Positions 1-9,802 of a stretch of DNA of 64,000 nucleotides are shown here, in pieces. The stretch covers positions 120,449,525 to 120,513,524 of the forward strand of contig NC_134539.1 in assembly GCF_050624435.1 (NCBI RefSeq), read 5' to 3'. The notes below the pieces were generated by a model. That model had not been told where the DNA came from. It made no database searches and worked only from the letters and a program-made list of their open reading frames with translations. Source of the stretch: Tenrec ecaudatus. Taxonomy: Eukaryota; Chordata; Mammalia; Afrosoricida; Tenrecidae. A program made the position numbers and the translations under genes. Each line of letters starts with the position of its first letter. The stretch's first letter is position 1.

Positions 1-49
1 CATCATGGCCCCACAAAAAAGCCCAGGCTTGGGAATCAGCTGGATCTGG

Positions 50-180
50 CCTCCCGCCTGGCTCTGTACTCCTTAGCTGTGTGACAGCGCGCATGGGAGT
101 TCAGTTTCCCGACCCTCTGCTTCCTAGTCTGTAAAATGGGACCAGCCACCTTACTGTTGTGAGGATGAGAAACAAAATGC
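50..180 (+). repeat. MIR SINE
   Basis: The order 'ttagctgtgtgac', 'cagtttccc', 'gtctgtaaaatggga', 'ttgtgaggatgagaaa' is the classic MIR core and 3' part. This is an ancient tRNA-derived SINE shared by all mammals, diverged and inactive. Confidence 0.75.
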
Positions 181-548
181 GCCGGGGGCTCGGGACAAAG
201 CTCTCCTGAGGTCCATGGGAGGCGCACCACAAATGGCGCTTTCCTCTGTCTCATCCCAGGATTCTAGACATTTTGTCCCATCTACCCAGAGACCCCAAAC
301 CCAACTACAAGCTCCTCCAAACAGCCCTCCATGGGTGCTCCCCCTTGGGGAGGGCAAAGGCAACAGGGCTATGGCCACCTGTCGCTCCTGCAGGCCCAGG
401 TCCCAGGTCCTATGGGGCCCTCAGAAGTTAGTGGGATGCAGCTGGAGAGCCATTTTCCATGGAAAAGAAGACAGTTGAATGTTTCCCAGCTACGCTTGAA
501 AGTCATGTGGGCGGGATAAGTGACACCTGGGCTCCCCATCACTGGATG
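181..548. other. unique sequence, nothing recognised
   Basis: I see no repeat signature, splice-bounded open frame or regulatory pattern. Frames are open for up to about 90 codons only because the sequence is GC-rich. Confidence 0.5.
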
Positions 549-712
549 GCAAGCACTGTGCAGGGCACACTGCGTGGAGCGTCTCACTCATCTGCTCAAC
601 ACCCTCAGGAGGCGGGAACTGTCCCAGACGATGGCAGCCAGGAGGGCAGCCGCTTACCCAAGGCCACACAGTGAGGAAGGGCCAGGGCTGAAATCCAGGT
701 CTGTCTGCAGGT
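549..712 (+). repeat. MIR SINE
   Basis: 'aagcactgtgcagggcac' is followed by 'cttacccaaggccacacag' and 'aaatccaggtctgtctg'. This is the order seen in MIR/MIRb. It is diverged by point changes and small indels. Confidence 0.75.
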
Positions 713-804
713 TGCTAGAGGCTGTTGTGGTGTCCCAGTGGGGCCCCCAGCCAGCCCTCCCCCCCCCCATCCACCATTCTCCAAAGTTACCCCACTAGCC
801 TGTC

Positions 805-915
805 AAGGACTCTGGGGCAGACACACAGTGCATCACATACAAGAGGTGGACGACCATCTGCTCCTCCACTCTCCAGATGAGGAAACTGAGGCCCGGAGAG
901 ACTAACGACTCAGCC
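805..915 (+). repeat. MIR-like fragment
   Basis: It contains 'cagatgaggaaactgaggc', the most conserved MIR phrase. The upstream part is too diverged to place. Confidence 0.55.
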
Positions 916-925
916 TCCGCTGGGA

Positions 926-1640
926 GCAATCCAAGTTAGCCTGACTCAGTTAGAAGGGACTAAACTCTTCTGCTTCCCATATTGGTGATGACCTGCATTT
1001 TTCTAGCACATGGAATCAAACTCCTTGTCCTGTTAAGCCAAGCCAGCTGGCGTTTAAGAAGACTACTGACCTCATTCCCTAACCCAGCCATCACTGAAAG
1101 TGCACCCCCCACACACACCCATACACTGTGGGTATCCCTCAGAGAAGAGCCTTCTTAGGGAATGGCCCTTCATTGTTTTGTGTCTGAACAGAATAAATCT
1201 CCTTCCATCAACGCCATTATAACCGAAGTCCCGGTGTTACCAAAACACTACCAAAACCAGTCCAGGAGACATTCACGTGGCTCAAACACCAGCCTCCTGA
1301 AGTACTGGGTGATCCTCATGTTCTTGCTTCACTAGTGAGGGGACAGAATGGTCCGTGTGGGTCCTGTCACGCCACCTCCCAGGCTCTCTCCATGGGAGAG
1401 GCATGTGCACTGACTTACTCTGAGAGGGACATCATGGGGGTGGGGGGGGGTAGGTCCTGCTTATGCACATGATACTGTGCCTGCCCTCGACACACACACA
1501 CAGGGGACAGGCACATGCCCACATGCACACCCCAGTACACACTGACCTTGGGTCAGCGGGCTCACCCCAGGGTGCACAACAGTGTCATCAGGGAACTTGG
1601 AAACATGCCCGTGCCCACCCAGGGGCCCAGGGGCTCGCTC
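926..1640. other. unique sequence with G-run and short CA tract
   Basis: No gene is seen. A G-rich run lies at 1436-1450 and a short CA run at 1491-1502. The long open frames here are not bounded by splice-like sites and show no protein family pattern. Confidence 0.5.
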
Positions 1641-1649
1641 CTCTGACGG

Positions 1650-1761
1650 TTCTGATGGTGGCCTAGACATTGAGCTGCTAATTGCAAGGTGAGTGTTACA
1701 AACCCACTGCTCTGAGGGGAGAAGATGAGACTGTCTGCTTTCATAAAAATTTACTCTTGGG
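1650..1761 (+). repeat. AfroSINE, 5' part, interrupted
   Basis: 'attgagctgctaattgcaag', then 'acaaacccactgctctgagg', 'gatgagactgtctgctttc' and 'aaaatttactcttggg' follow the AfroSINE order. The tRNA-related B-box position is degenerate. The element stops at 1761, where an L1 tail has inserted. Its missing 3' half may be the piece at about 2975-3032. Confidence 0.7.
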
Positions 1762-1980
1762 ATAAAATAATAATTTATAAACTATTAAGGGTTCATGGGG
1801 GAGGGGGCGGTGAGGAAGGGGGAGGGGGGAAAAAGAAAAATGAGCTGATTCCAGGAACCCAAGTGGAAGGCGAATTTTGAGAATGACCAGGGCAATGAAT
1901 GTATAAGGGTGCTTTGCTCAATTGATGTATGTATGGATTGTGATGGGAGCTGTATGAGCCCCAGTAAAATGATTTATTAA
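1762..1980 (+). mobile_element. 5'-truncated L1 3' tail with target-site duplication
   Basis: The tail of the lineage-specific L1 3' UTR: 'aataataatttataaacta', a G-rich purine tract, 'tgatgtatgtatggattgtg', then 'ccccagtaaaatgattt' and an A-rich end. It is flanked by 17-nt direct repeats at 1745-1761 (aaaaatttactcttggg) and 1981-1997 (aaaaatttagtcttggg), one mismatch apart. That marks target-primed reverse transcription. Confidence 0.85.
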
Positions 1981-1997
1981 AAAAATTTAGTCTTGGG

Positions 1998-2708
1998 CCT
2001 ATAACAAACAAACCCATATTGTTGAGAACAAGGGGTGGGGTGGAGCAGAGACCCAAAGCCCATCTGTAGACCATGGAACAATCCTCACACAGGGGCCGCA
2101 AGGAAGGGATGAGTCAATTAGGGTGCAGTAAAGCATCAATCAAACACACCATATTCCTCTGGTTCCTTGAGGCTTCCTCACCCACCCCCACTATCATGGC
2201 CCCAATACTGCTTCTTAATTCAGACTAGACTGGATCATGGACACAGGTAGAGATAAGAGATGGGGGTTCGTGACACACGGAATCCAGGAAGAGGAGTGGG
2301 AATAGCGATATCAGAAGGTTAGGAGGAAGTGGGGGAGAGGAAAGGAGAAAGGGGGAAGCGATCACAACGATCTACATATAACCCCTTCCCTGGGGGGTGG
2401 ACAACAGAAGTGGGTGAATGGAGACATCGAAAAGTGTGAGACATGAAAAAATAATAATAATTTATAAATCATCAAGAGTTCATGAGGGATGGAGGGAGGG
2501 GGTAAAATGAGCTGATACCAAGAGCTCAAGAAGAAAGAAAATGATTTGAGAATGATGATGGCAAAAAACATACAAATGTACTTGAGACGATGGATGGATA
2601 TATGGACTTTGATAAGAGTTGTATGATACAGATGTGCTTTATACAATTGATGTATGTATATGTATGGATTATGATAAGAGTTGTATGAGTCCCTAATAAA
2701 ATATTTTT
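1998..2708 (+). mobile_element. L1 3' UTR tail copy
   Basis: Same family as the 9.8-13.4 kb L1. The order is 'gagacccaaagcccatctg', 'agggtgcagtaaagcatc', 'tctacatataacccct', the 'aataataatttataaatca' box, and the terminal 'gttgtatgagtccctaata'. The last about 70 nt are present twice in tandem (2598-2630 and 2635-2700). No coding capacity. Confidence 0.85.
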
Positions 2709-2723
2709 AAAAATTATAATCAA

Positions 2724-3214
2724 GGCCCACTAACTTGAAAGTAGGGCCTAGATGGACACTCAATAAAGCCTCTTGACCTGAAAAAAATAATAATTTATAA
2801 AATATCAAGGCGGTATGGGGGAGGGGGGGCTGATACCAAGGGCTCAACAGAAAGTAAATGTCTAGAAAAGAATGAGGGCAACATATGCACAAACACGCCT
2901 GATGCAATCGATGTGTGGATTGTAACAAGAGTCGTGAGAGTCCCGAATAAAATGATCTTTTAATTAAAAAAATAGTCTTGGAAACTCTATGGAGTTGCTG
3001 TGAGCTCAAACCAGCTGGGTGGTTCTGTGTTCTAATACAAATGTATTTGACACGATGGATGGATATATGGACTTTGATAAGAGTTGTATGATACAGATGT
3101 GCTTTATACAATTGATGTATGTATATGTATGGATTATGATAAGAGTTGTATGAGTCCCTAATAAAATGTTTAAAAAAAATTTTAGTTGTATGAGCCCCCA
3201 ATAAAATGATTTTT
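2724..3214 (+). mobile_element. composite of L1 3' tails and an AfroSINE piece, flanked by direct repeat
   Basis: It is bounded by the 15-nt direct repeat aaaaattataatcaa at 2709-2723 and 3215-3229. Inside are a tail ending 'cccgaataaaatgatcttt' near 2960, an AfroSINE 3' fragment at about 2975-3032 ('tagtcttggaaactc'), and a second tail at 3040-3170. That second tail is nearly identical to 2574-2705. A short third end, 'gttgtatgagcccccaata', closes it. Confidence 0.7.
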
Positions 3215-3239
3215 AAAAATTATAATCAATTATATAATC

Positions 3240-3715
3240 AATTATAATGAGGCAGTCCAGAGTGAGGAGTTGCCACTGGTGACTCGCAGGAATCCTCTGT
3301 GCCCACTCTGCGAAGTCCCCCAACGCCAGCCAGCCACCCCTGCAGGCCACCCTGGGGTCTGAGAACTTTCCCTCCTATAGCGTCCCAGGGGAGGGCCCAG
3401 CCGAGGGGATGCGGGCAGGAGCCAGGAGAGGAGTCGGCCCTGGGGCCAGGCCCATCTCCCATCTCCTCCCTCCTCTAGCCCAGGCCCGACCTGCTGGCCT
3501 CTCAGACCCCCAGGCTTCCCTCCCTCCTTCATCCTCGGGTCTCTTCTGTCCCTGTCTCCCCCTTCTGTCTCCCTCGGAGGGGAGCAGGCCCTGGTCACCG
3601 TGCCGCGCCGAAGGCTGTGGAAATGAGAACGAAGGCCACCCCTCACCAGGACAGACAGTAGTGGTGCCCCAGTAATGAGGAGGAAAGAGAATTAATGAGA
3701 CCACCAAGAACAAAA
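3240..3715. other. GC-rich unique sequence
   Basis: Pyrimidine-biased and GC-rich, with no recognised repeat. Open frames on both strands reflect composition only; there are no splice or protein signatures. Confidence 0.45.
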
Positions 3716-3774
3716 GAGCCGACCAGCAGAGGCCGGAGAGGCGGGGCCCGTTAAGCCGTCCGCACAGAACTGCA

Positions 3775-4060
3775 AGCGGGCAATAATAGAGTGAGGAAAA
3801 ATGGAGTCGAGATCCCTGTGGTAAAAACTATTAGAGGAGGCGAATTATAAAACTATTAACCAGAATGTAACTCCCAATTAAAAGATGATTTAACACTGGA
3901 ACCTGATGGATGAATTTTGATTAAATGGAGAACTATTAGGAGCCCAGGGATAAGTCTGCTCCTGCCAGTTCTAAAAGTTAAAAGGCAGTTTGATATAAAA
4001 ATTTATAAATTAAGGTTAATTACTTTAAATAACATGGCTGGAAGCAATGAAAGGAAACTT
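3775..4060. promoter_or_regulatory. candidate conserved noncoding element (AT-rich block)
   Basis: A sharply AT-rich, non-repetitive block inside GC-rich DNA. Several homeodomain-type cores are visible ('ttaattactttaaataa', 'gattaaatgg', 'actattaacc'), along with 'aaaagatgatttaac'. It has no microsatellite structure and no match to the dispersed repeats of the window. Enhancer function is inference. Confidence 0.4.
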
Positions 4061-4464
4061 GTCAGAATCTCCAGAGTTTGGGGGCAAGATGGCTACAGAC
4101 GTCCAGGGTGACCCCAGGGACGCCAGGGTCAAGGCCAGGACAGCGGCAGCCAAGAGGAGGGCAGATGAGGTCAACACTGCCAGCTCAGCCTGCCCAGAAG
4201 AGAGGGGCTGGCTGAGGTACCAGGGCAGGGGTGCCCATGGCACACACTCTGCCCCTAAACTCGGCCCTCGGAGCCTCTACCTGAGGCTGCAGCCAGAGCC
4301 ATGGGTTCCGGGAATGAGGGGCAGGAGGACTCTGGACGTCAGAGCAGGCCTGGAGCTCACCTGATGGACCGGGCACAGCCCTGCCAGCTAAGTCCTCTGG
4401 CGGCAGTAGCCTCGCCAGGAGTCTCCAGTTCATGCAACATCGACTGAGCACTTACTTTAGAGGA
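4061..4464. other. unique sequence, nothing recognised
   Basis: GC-rich. 'gagcacttactttag' near 4446 may be a remnant of an old SINE. No gene signal. Confidence 0.4.
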
Positions 4465-4633
4465 GGAGACGTATGTGTTGGGCTACTAACCCACAACGTC
4501 CAGTGTTCAAACCCACCAGCCGCTCAGAGGGGGGAAGACAAAACTCTCCACTCCCATAAAGATTTACAGTCTCAGGACCCCTACAGAGCAGTTCTAGTCT
4601 GTCTCACAGGGTTGCTATAAGTCAGCATTAACT
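4465..4633 (+). repeat. AfroSINE
   Basis: 'tgttgggctactaaccca', B-box-like 'gttcaaaccc', 'ccactcccataaagattta', 'gttgctataagtcagcatt'. This is a nearly full-length but diverged copy. Confidence 0.85.
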
Positions 4634-5034
4634 CCCTGCTTCACCCATAAAATCGGTCTGGCAGGATGGGCCCCTGCCAGGACTGTGCTGCCTGACACCC
4701 AGGCTACGACATCATGGCCATTCCACAGGCATCCTTGCTGTGTGGCTCTGGGTCTTGCCTACAGCTGAAAGACTAGGCTTCCCAAAGGTGGGGGCACTCC
4801 CCACCCCGAGGGTGGGCTAAACCCTCTACCATCCAGCAGTCCCCCTGTTCAGCTGCTCCCAGAAGCCTCACCCCAGGCCCCAGGAAGATTTCCCAGCATG
4901 GCAAGGGGATCGCCTCTGTGGTCCACACTGTCCTTTCTTTGGTCCCCGCAGAGGAGGGTATGAACTCAAGGAGACTGCCAGACTTTAGGGGACTTTGAAA
5001 GAATGTGGGCAGGGTGAAATGAAGCCAGGCTTGT
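4634..5034. other. unique sequence, nothing recognised
   Basis: No repeat or gene pattern seen. The minus-strand open frame across about 4773-5087 shows no family resemblance. Confidence 0.4.
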
Positions 5035-5039
5035 CCAGT

Positions 5040-5165
5040 GGTTAGGCAGGTGGGCACTCCAGCCACACTGCTTGGTCCGAGCTCCACCTTTGCCTCCGAC
5101 CAGCTTTTTGTATGTGAAGTGGAGCTAATAGGCTCTCCTGGCAGAAGTGTGAAGAGGTGAGAGGC
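5040..5165 (+). repeat. MIR-like fragment
   Basis: The spacing of 'ttgcctccgaccagctt', 'gtgaagtggagctaatagg' and 'agtgtgaagaggtgaga' resembles a diverged MIR core and 3' end. Confidence 0.4.
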
Positions 5166-5317
5166 GAAACCATGGTGGGCCGGCGGTAGGTAGCTAGGGG
5201 CTCAACAGAGGGCTGCAATCTTCACCCCATGTCCAGGACGTCTGGTGTTAATAAGAAACGCAGTTCCGGGGAAGATCTTGACTGGGGAACCCCGGGGCAC
5301 GGTTCACCCTGCACAGC

Positions 5318-5435
5318 CGTCAGGTGAGAATGCCTCATTCAATCCTCCTAACACCTTGGAAGTTGGTCCTGTTATTGCCCCTATTTCACAGGCGAGGACG
5401 CCGGGGCACAAGCCGCAGGTGTCACAGCTGGCAGT
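5318..5435 (+). repeat. MIR SINE
   Basis: 'cattcaatcctcctaacacc', 'gttattgcccctatttcaca', 'gaggacgccggggcacaag' and 'gtgtcacagctggcagtg' follow MIRb/MIR3 order. Confidence 0.7.
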
Positions 5436-5647
5436 GCCAAAGGGCAGGTCTTGCTGCGCCTGGCATCCACCTCAGCCTGCCTCGCAGGGCGCCCTTCAGA
5501 AGGCCCTCACTAGAAACCTCAAAGGCTGGTCACAGGCAGAAGCAGGAGGGAAGGAGAGAGGAGCAGAGTGTGGAGAGGGAAGGAGCGTGGGGTGTGTGTG
5601 TGTTGTGGGTTTGAGGGTTAAGTAAATCCCTCTGGGGTGGCCCAGCC

Positions 5648-5800
5648 CAACCAGACCCACTGCTTTTGAGACCATTCTGACTTGCGGCAACCCTGCACAC
5701 AGACTGACACACCTTCCCTCCACAGGGCAGCGGGTGAGTTCGAACTGCTGACCTTTCGGTGAGCAGTTGAGAGTTTCACCACGGAGCCACCCAAGCGCCG
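5648..5800 (-). repeat. AfroSINE (reverse)
   Basis: On the + strand: 'gaccattctgacttgcggc', 'gagttcgaactgctgacctt' (B-box on the minus strand) and 'caccacggagccacccaagc' at the tRNA-derived start. Confidence 0.8.
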
Positions 5801-6320
5801 CCGTGGCTGCTCTGAGAAGTCACGCAGCAAAGAACCTCTTTCCCCCTGTTGAAAACGACCATTCCCAAACAGAATTGATCACAGACTACCTTTCCGCCCT
5901 ACATAACACTGCTTACCTAGCTCACATCCCAGGAGCTGAGGTTTTCGAGCAAAGGTGGGGTGGGGGGGTGAAACACATCAGAATTGTCTGTTTCAGGGAG
6001 GCGTGATTGGCTTCAGCCCTCTTATTGCCCCAACTGTTAAGGTGGAAGACAGAGTGCCAACTTTTTAAGGTATGCTGAGATCTAAATTAAATGTGACGTG
6101 TGTCTATTTTAGAGATGAACGGCCTAAGAAGACATTGGTATTCAGCAGCCGCCAGGCCTGGGCTTCCGGGCGGTGCGCTGGTTAGTGTGGGCCCATGAGG
6201 CACATGGCAGGTCCTCTGCTGTCGCAGAAGACCACAGGAGCCCCTTCTGAGACCTGCCGGTCAGGGATTTCGTCTTGGCTCCTCCGCTTAGAAGCTCTGG
6301 AAGCATGAGGAAGTCTCTTA

Positions 6321-6344
6321 ACTTTTGTTTTGTTTTGTTTCGTT
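6321..6344 (+). repeat. TTTTG simple repeat
   Basis: A short 'ttttg' pentamer run, probably the expanded reverse A-tail of the adjoining minus-strand L1 copy. Confidence 0.6.
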
Positions 6345-7105
6345 TTAATAAATCATGTTACTGGGGGCTCTGACAGCTCTCCTCACAAGCCATCCATCCA
6401 CTGTGTCAAGCACATTTGTACCTATGTTGCCATCATCCTTTTCAAAACATTTTCTCTCCACTTTACCCCTTGGTTATAATCTCTTTTTTTTTCTTCCTTG
6501 CCCCCCATACCAACCCTCCCTCCCTCATGAACCCTTGGTAAATTTTAAATTATGATTATCATATCTTTCATATTATTCGCTGTCTCCTTCCACCCATGTT
6601 TCTGTTGTTCATCAACTGAGGGGGAGGATGTTTTCCGTCCATCATTGTGATCAGTTCCCCCTTTCTCCCCCCACCTTCCCTCTACCCTCATGGTATCCCT
6701 ACTCCCATTATTGTTCCTGAGGGGTTTATCTGTCCAGGATTCTGTGTGTCCAGAGTTCTTATCTGTACCTGTGTACATGCTCTGGATTTGTAAGGTAGAA
6801 CTGGAGTCAGGATAGTGGTGAGGCGGGGGTGGGGGGAAGGAAGTATTAAAGAACTAGAGGACAGTTGTATGTTTCATTGTTGCTACACTGCACCCTGACT
6901 GGCTCGTCTCCTCCCGGAAGCCCTTCTGTAAGGTGTGTCCAGTTGCCTACAGATGGGCTATGGGTCTCTACTCCACTCCCCCTCATTTGCATCGATATGG
7001 TTATTTGTTTGCAGTCTTCTGATGCCTGATACCTGATTCTGCAGACACCTGGTGAGCACCCAGGCTGGCATGCTGCTTCCATGTGGGCTTTGATGCTTTC
7101 CACTT
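6345..7105 (-). mobile_element. L1 3' UTR tail (reverse)
   Basis: Reverse complement of the lineage-specific L1 tail: 'catgttactgggggctct' at the 3' end, then 'gaacccttggtaaatttta', 'gacccttctgtaa'-like and 'gcctacagatgggctatggg', ending at 'cttccatgtgggctttgatg'. It carries the single-unit form of the 3' UTR. 5'-truncated and noncoding. Confidence 0.85.
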
Positions 7106-7555
7106 AACCGTGGGTCTCTGTCGAGTGGCGATATAAAGAGTGGTGCCTGCATTGGGTTGCGATGAGTAAATGCAGGCAAGATGCAGAGACTGCAGACCGA
7201 CACAGGAAAACCCTGCATAAACGTGTGTTACATTATGATCAGGATCATTACAGCTCATTGATGAACTTCAAGTCAAATGACGGGGCTCTTTGTCTCAACG
7301 GTCCTGAAAAGCAGTGGTGGTCGTTCCTGTCTGCCAAGATCCCCTCCTGACTGTCCTTCCAGCTGATTCCAGCCCTGCGTGTTGCTATGGAGATCCCAAT
7401 AATGACACCACCTTCGGGGGGCTGCATATGTTGAGGGTGAGCCTGGGGTCCACCTGTCCTCACCGGCTTCATCTCACCAAGCTGTTGCTGTGACCTCACG
7501 CCCACCCCAGGTCAGGTTTGAACAGGAGAGTTGACCGCTCCAATCGCTGTTATTT
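7106..7555. other. unclassified sequence before the TGAG array
   Basis: I do not recognise this as one of the window's repeat families. Short open frames exist on both strands without homology cues. Confidence 0.4.
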
Positions 7556-7569
7556 CTGTGGCATCCTCC

Positions 7570-8218
7570 TTTTTTTTTTTTTTTGTTAGTGAGTGAGTGA
7601 GTGAGAGTGAGAGAGTGAGTGAGTGAGTGAGTGAGAGAGTGAGTCAGTGAGTTAGTGAGTCAGTGGGAGAGTGAGTTAGTGAGTCCATGAGAGAGTGAGT
7701 TAGTAAGTGAGTGAGAATGAGTAAGTGAGAGAATGAGTGAGTGAGAGTAAGTGAGAGAGTTATTGAGTCAGTGAGTCAGTTAGTGAGTGAGTGAGTGAGT
7801 GAGTGAGTGAGTGAGTGTGAGAGAGTGAGTGAGTGAGTAAGTGAGAGACAGTGAGTGAATGAGAGTGAGAGAGTGAGTCAGTGAGTTGTGAGTCCATGAG
7901 AGAGTGAGTTAGTGAGTCCATGAGAGGGTTAGTGAGTGAGTAAGATAGTGAGTGAATGAGAATGAGTAAGTGAGAGAATGAGTGAGTGAGAGTGAGTTAT
8001 TTAGTCAGTGAGTCAGTCAGTGAGTAAGTGAGAGAGAGTGAGTGAATGAGAGTGAGAGAGTGAGTTAGTGAGTCCATGAGAGAGTGAGTGAGAATGTGTG
8101 ATTGATTGAGTGAGAATGAGTGATAAATTGAGTGAGAGAGTGAGCGAAAGCGTGAGAGAGTGAGTGAGTGAGTGAGTGAGTGAGTGAGTGAGTGAGTGAG
8201 AGAGTTAGTGAGTGAGGA
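7570..8218 (-). repeat. TGAG/ACTC tetranucleotide array with poly(T) and flanking direct repeats
   Basis: A run of 15 T (7570-7584) is followed by about 634 bp of (GAGT)n. Interspersed variants ('gagtcagtgag', 'gagtccatgagagagtgag', 'gagaatgagtaagtgagag') recur at irregular spacings, one pair 245 bp apart (7713 and 7958). Direct repeats ctgtggcatcctcct (7556-7570) and ctgtgacatccttct (8219-8233) flank it. Read on the minus strand this is an ACTC body followed by a poly(A) tail, as in a retroposed insertion. Confidence 0.9.
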
Positions 8219-8233
8219 CTGTGACATCCTTCT

Positions 8234-8570
8234 GACAACACTTGCTTTCTGGGGTTGCGGTGAATTGGAATAACCTAGACAGCACCCAGCAACAGCATCT
8301 ACAACTCTCGATAGAGAAACTAAGTAACACAAAATGTTCAGGGGCTTCCCTAGAGCCAGATGGGGCCCAGAACCCAGATATCCTGACCTCCAAGCTCAGG
8401 TCAACGCTCCCACCCATGCTTACCAATGAGGTCGCCCATACTAGGAGAATAAAACTCACTGATACAGTGGGCCGGGCAGTGGAGATTGTCCATGGTCTTG
8501 AGGACTTGATAAGCCCCTAGGGCCAGTCACCCAGAACCCCCTCTGTGACCTCTTCCCACACCACCCCATT
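8234..8570. other. unique sequence, nothing recognised
   Basis: Single-copy looking DNA. A plus-strand open frame of about 90 codons has no recognisable motif. Confidence 0.4.
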
Positions 8571-8735
8571 TCCTGGTGTGGCGGTTACTCAATCCACAAG
8601 ACCAGCAGTAACCACCGCTCTCCACAGGGGAAAGTTGGGGTTACAGTCTTGGAAACTCACAGGGGCTACGTTGTTCTATAGGATCGCTATCAGTCAGTAT
8701 CAACTTGATGACAGTGAATTTGGTTTTGTTTGTCT
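8571..8735 (+). repeat. AfroSINE
   Basis: 'gtggcggttactcaatcc', then 'ttacagtcttggaaactcac', 'ggatcgctatcagtcag' and 'aacttgatgacagtgaattt' match the 3' two thirds of AfroSINE. Confidence 0.8.
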
Positions 8736-9391
8736 GGAGCTTCAAAGGAATCAAACTGCCATCTGGGCCCTAGTGGTGCAGAGGCCTTGCCTGAGCCACC
8801 TCACAAGGTTTCTAGATGTTCGCTAAAATGACCTTCATGACACCTATCTGGTTGGTGACTCCTGTGGGGACTGGAAACAACACAGGTAGATGTAGCTCCT
8901 TTCCCCAGGTAACGGAAAACCCAGCCAGCTCTGGGCCACCTGTGGCCAGTTTCTATATGGCCCTTGTTAAGATGGAAAACATCAGTCCAATGGCCAAACT
9001 ACATAAAACACAGCTCCAGGTTTCACCAAGGCATCTCAAAGGGCCTTTGGATTCCCAAGATAAAGTACAGTTTCATGAAGCCAGTCTTCTTTCCCATCTT
9101 CTTCTCTCTCCCAGAGCACAGCCAGCTGCCTCACCAAACAGCCTGACACACCTTTGCTCCCTGCCTTCCATCCTCTCCCGCCCTTCTCTGCAGGAGGCAC
9201 CCTCTGTCTTGCCTGAAAAAAATCCACCTGGGGCTTCTGGGCTTTCTTGCCTTTCTTTCCAGGGCCTATCAGATCAACCAGGAGTCACAAGAGGATCAAA
9301 CCCGGACGGTTACGTTTCCTTGGAGGCAGGGAAGGGAAGCCAGGGAAACCTTGCGTTTATTTATTTATTTAGGCTCTCCATTGTTTTAATA
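8736..9391. other. unique sequence with a long fortuitous open frame
   Basis: The plus-strand frame from 8816 stays open for 240 codons. It shows no protein family motif and runs straight into the AfroSINE at 9392, so it is not accepted as a gene. Confidence 0.5.
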
Positions 9392-9504
9392 AGCCCTGGT
9401 GGCATTATGGTTATGAGTTGGACTATGATGGGCAAGATCAGCTGTTCGAAACCACCAGCAGCTCTTCAGAAGAAAGACAGGGATTCCTACTCCCATAAAA
9501 AGTT
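9392..9504 (+). repeat. AfroSINE 5' part, split by L1 insertions
   Basis: 'agccctggtggcattatgg', 'gctgttcgaaaccaccagc' (B box) and 'tactcccataaaaagtta' are AfroSINE up to mid-element. The matching 3' part ('cggtctcagagactcac') appears 5.8 kb downstream at 15275, after a block of L1 material. Confidence 0.75.
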
Positions 9505-9798
9505 AGTCTCCACTACCTCTCAGTGTATTGCCATATAATTATATGTGCATAGGCCAATACCTATATTTTTATGAATTTATATATTTAGATATGTACACAT
9601 TTATGCTTATATCTCTATCCATAGCTTTGCTTCAGGCCTCTGCTCATGCCCTCCCTCAATGCAAGAACACTTTGTTCTAGCAACCTGGCATTCTGTGATG
9701 CTCACCCTCCTGGCACAATCGCTAAAGACAAAATGGCTGTACAGGCAAATGTGATGAAAAAAGTGGGTTATGCCTGGCTATCAAAAGATATAGTGTCT
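9505..9798 (+). mobile_element. older L1 3' UTR copy, segment 1 of 3
   Basis: 'gcatgcc..ctccctcaatgc'-type phrase, 'cctggcattctgtgatgctc', 'caatcgctaaagacaaaatg', ending 'aaaagatatagtgtct'. It continues at 13430 ('cggatcttaaaggcttgaag') after the younger L1. The 16-nt end is duplicated at 13414-13429. Confidence 0.85.
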
Positions 9799-9802
9799 AA
9801 AA

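Noticed and set aside
7585-8218. CRISPR-like array of short repeats
   Set aside because: A simple tetranucleotide array in a mammalian genome, with no spacer/repeat structure.
7997-8332. Repetitive protein with Leu-Thr-His-Ser repeats
   Set aside because: A direct translation of the ACTC microsatellite, not a gene.
9392-9504. tRNA-like sequence with B box
   Set aside because: The B-box-like words in the many AfroSINEs come from their tRNA ancestry. There is no cloverleaf or anticodon stem, so no tRNA gene is called.
8816-9538. 240-codon open frame on the plus strand
   Set aside because: It extends into an AfroSINE and an L1 tail at its end. No motif seen.
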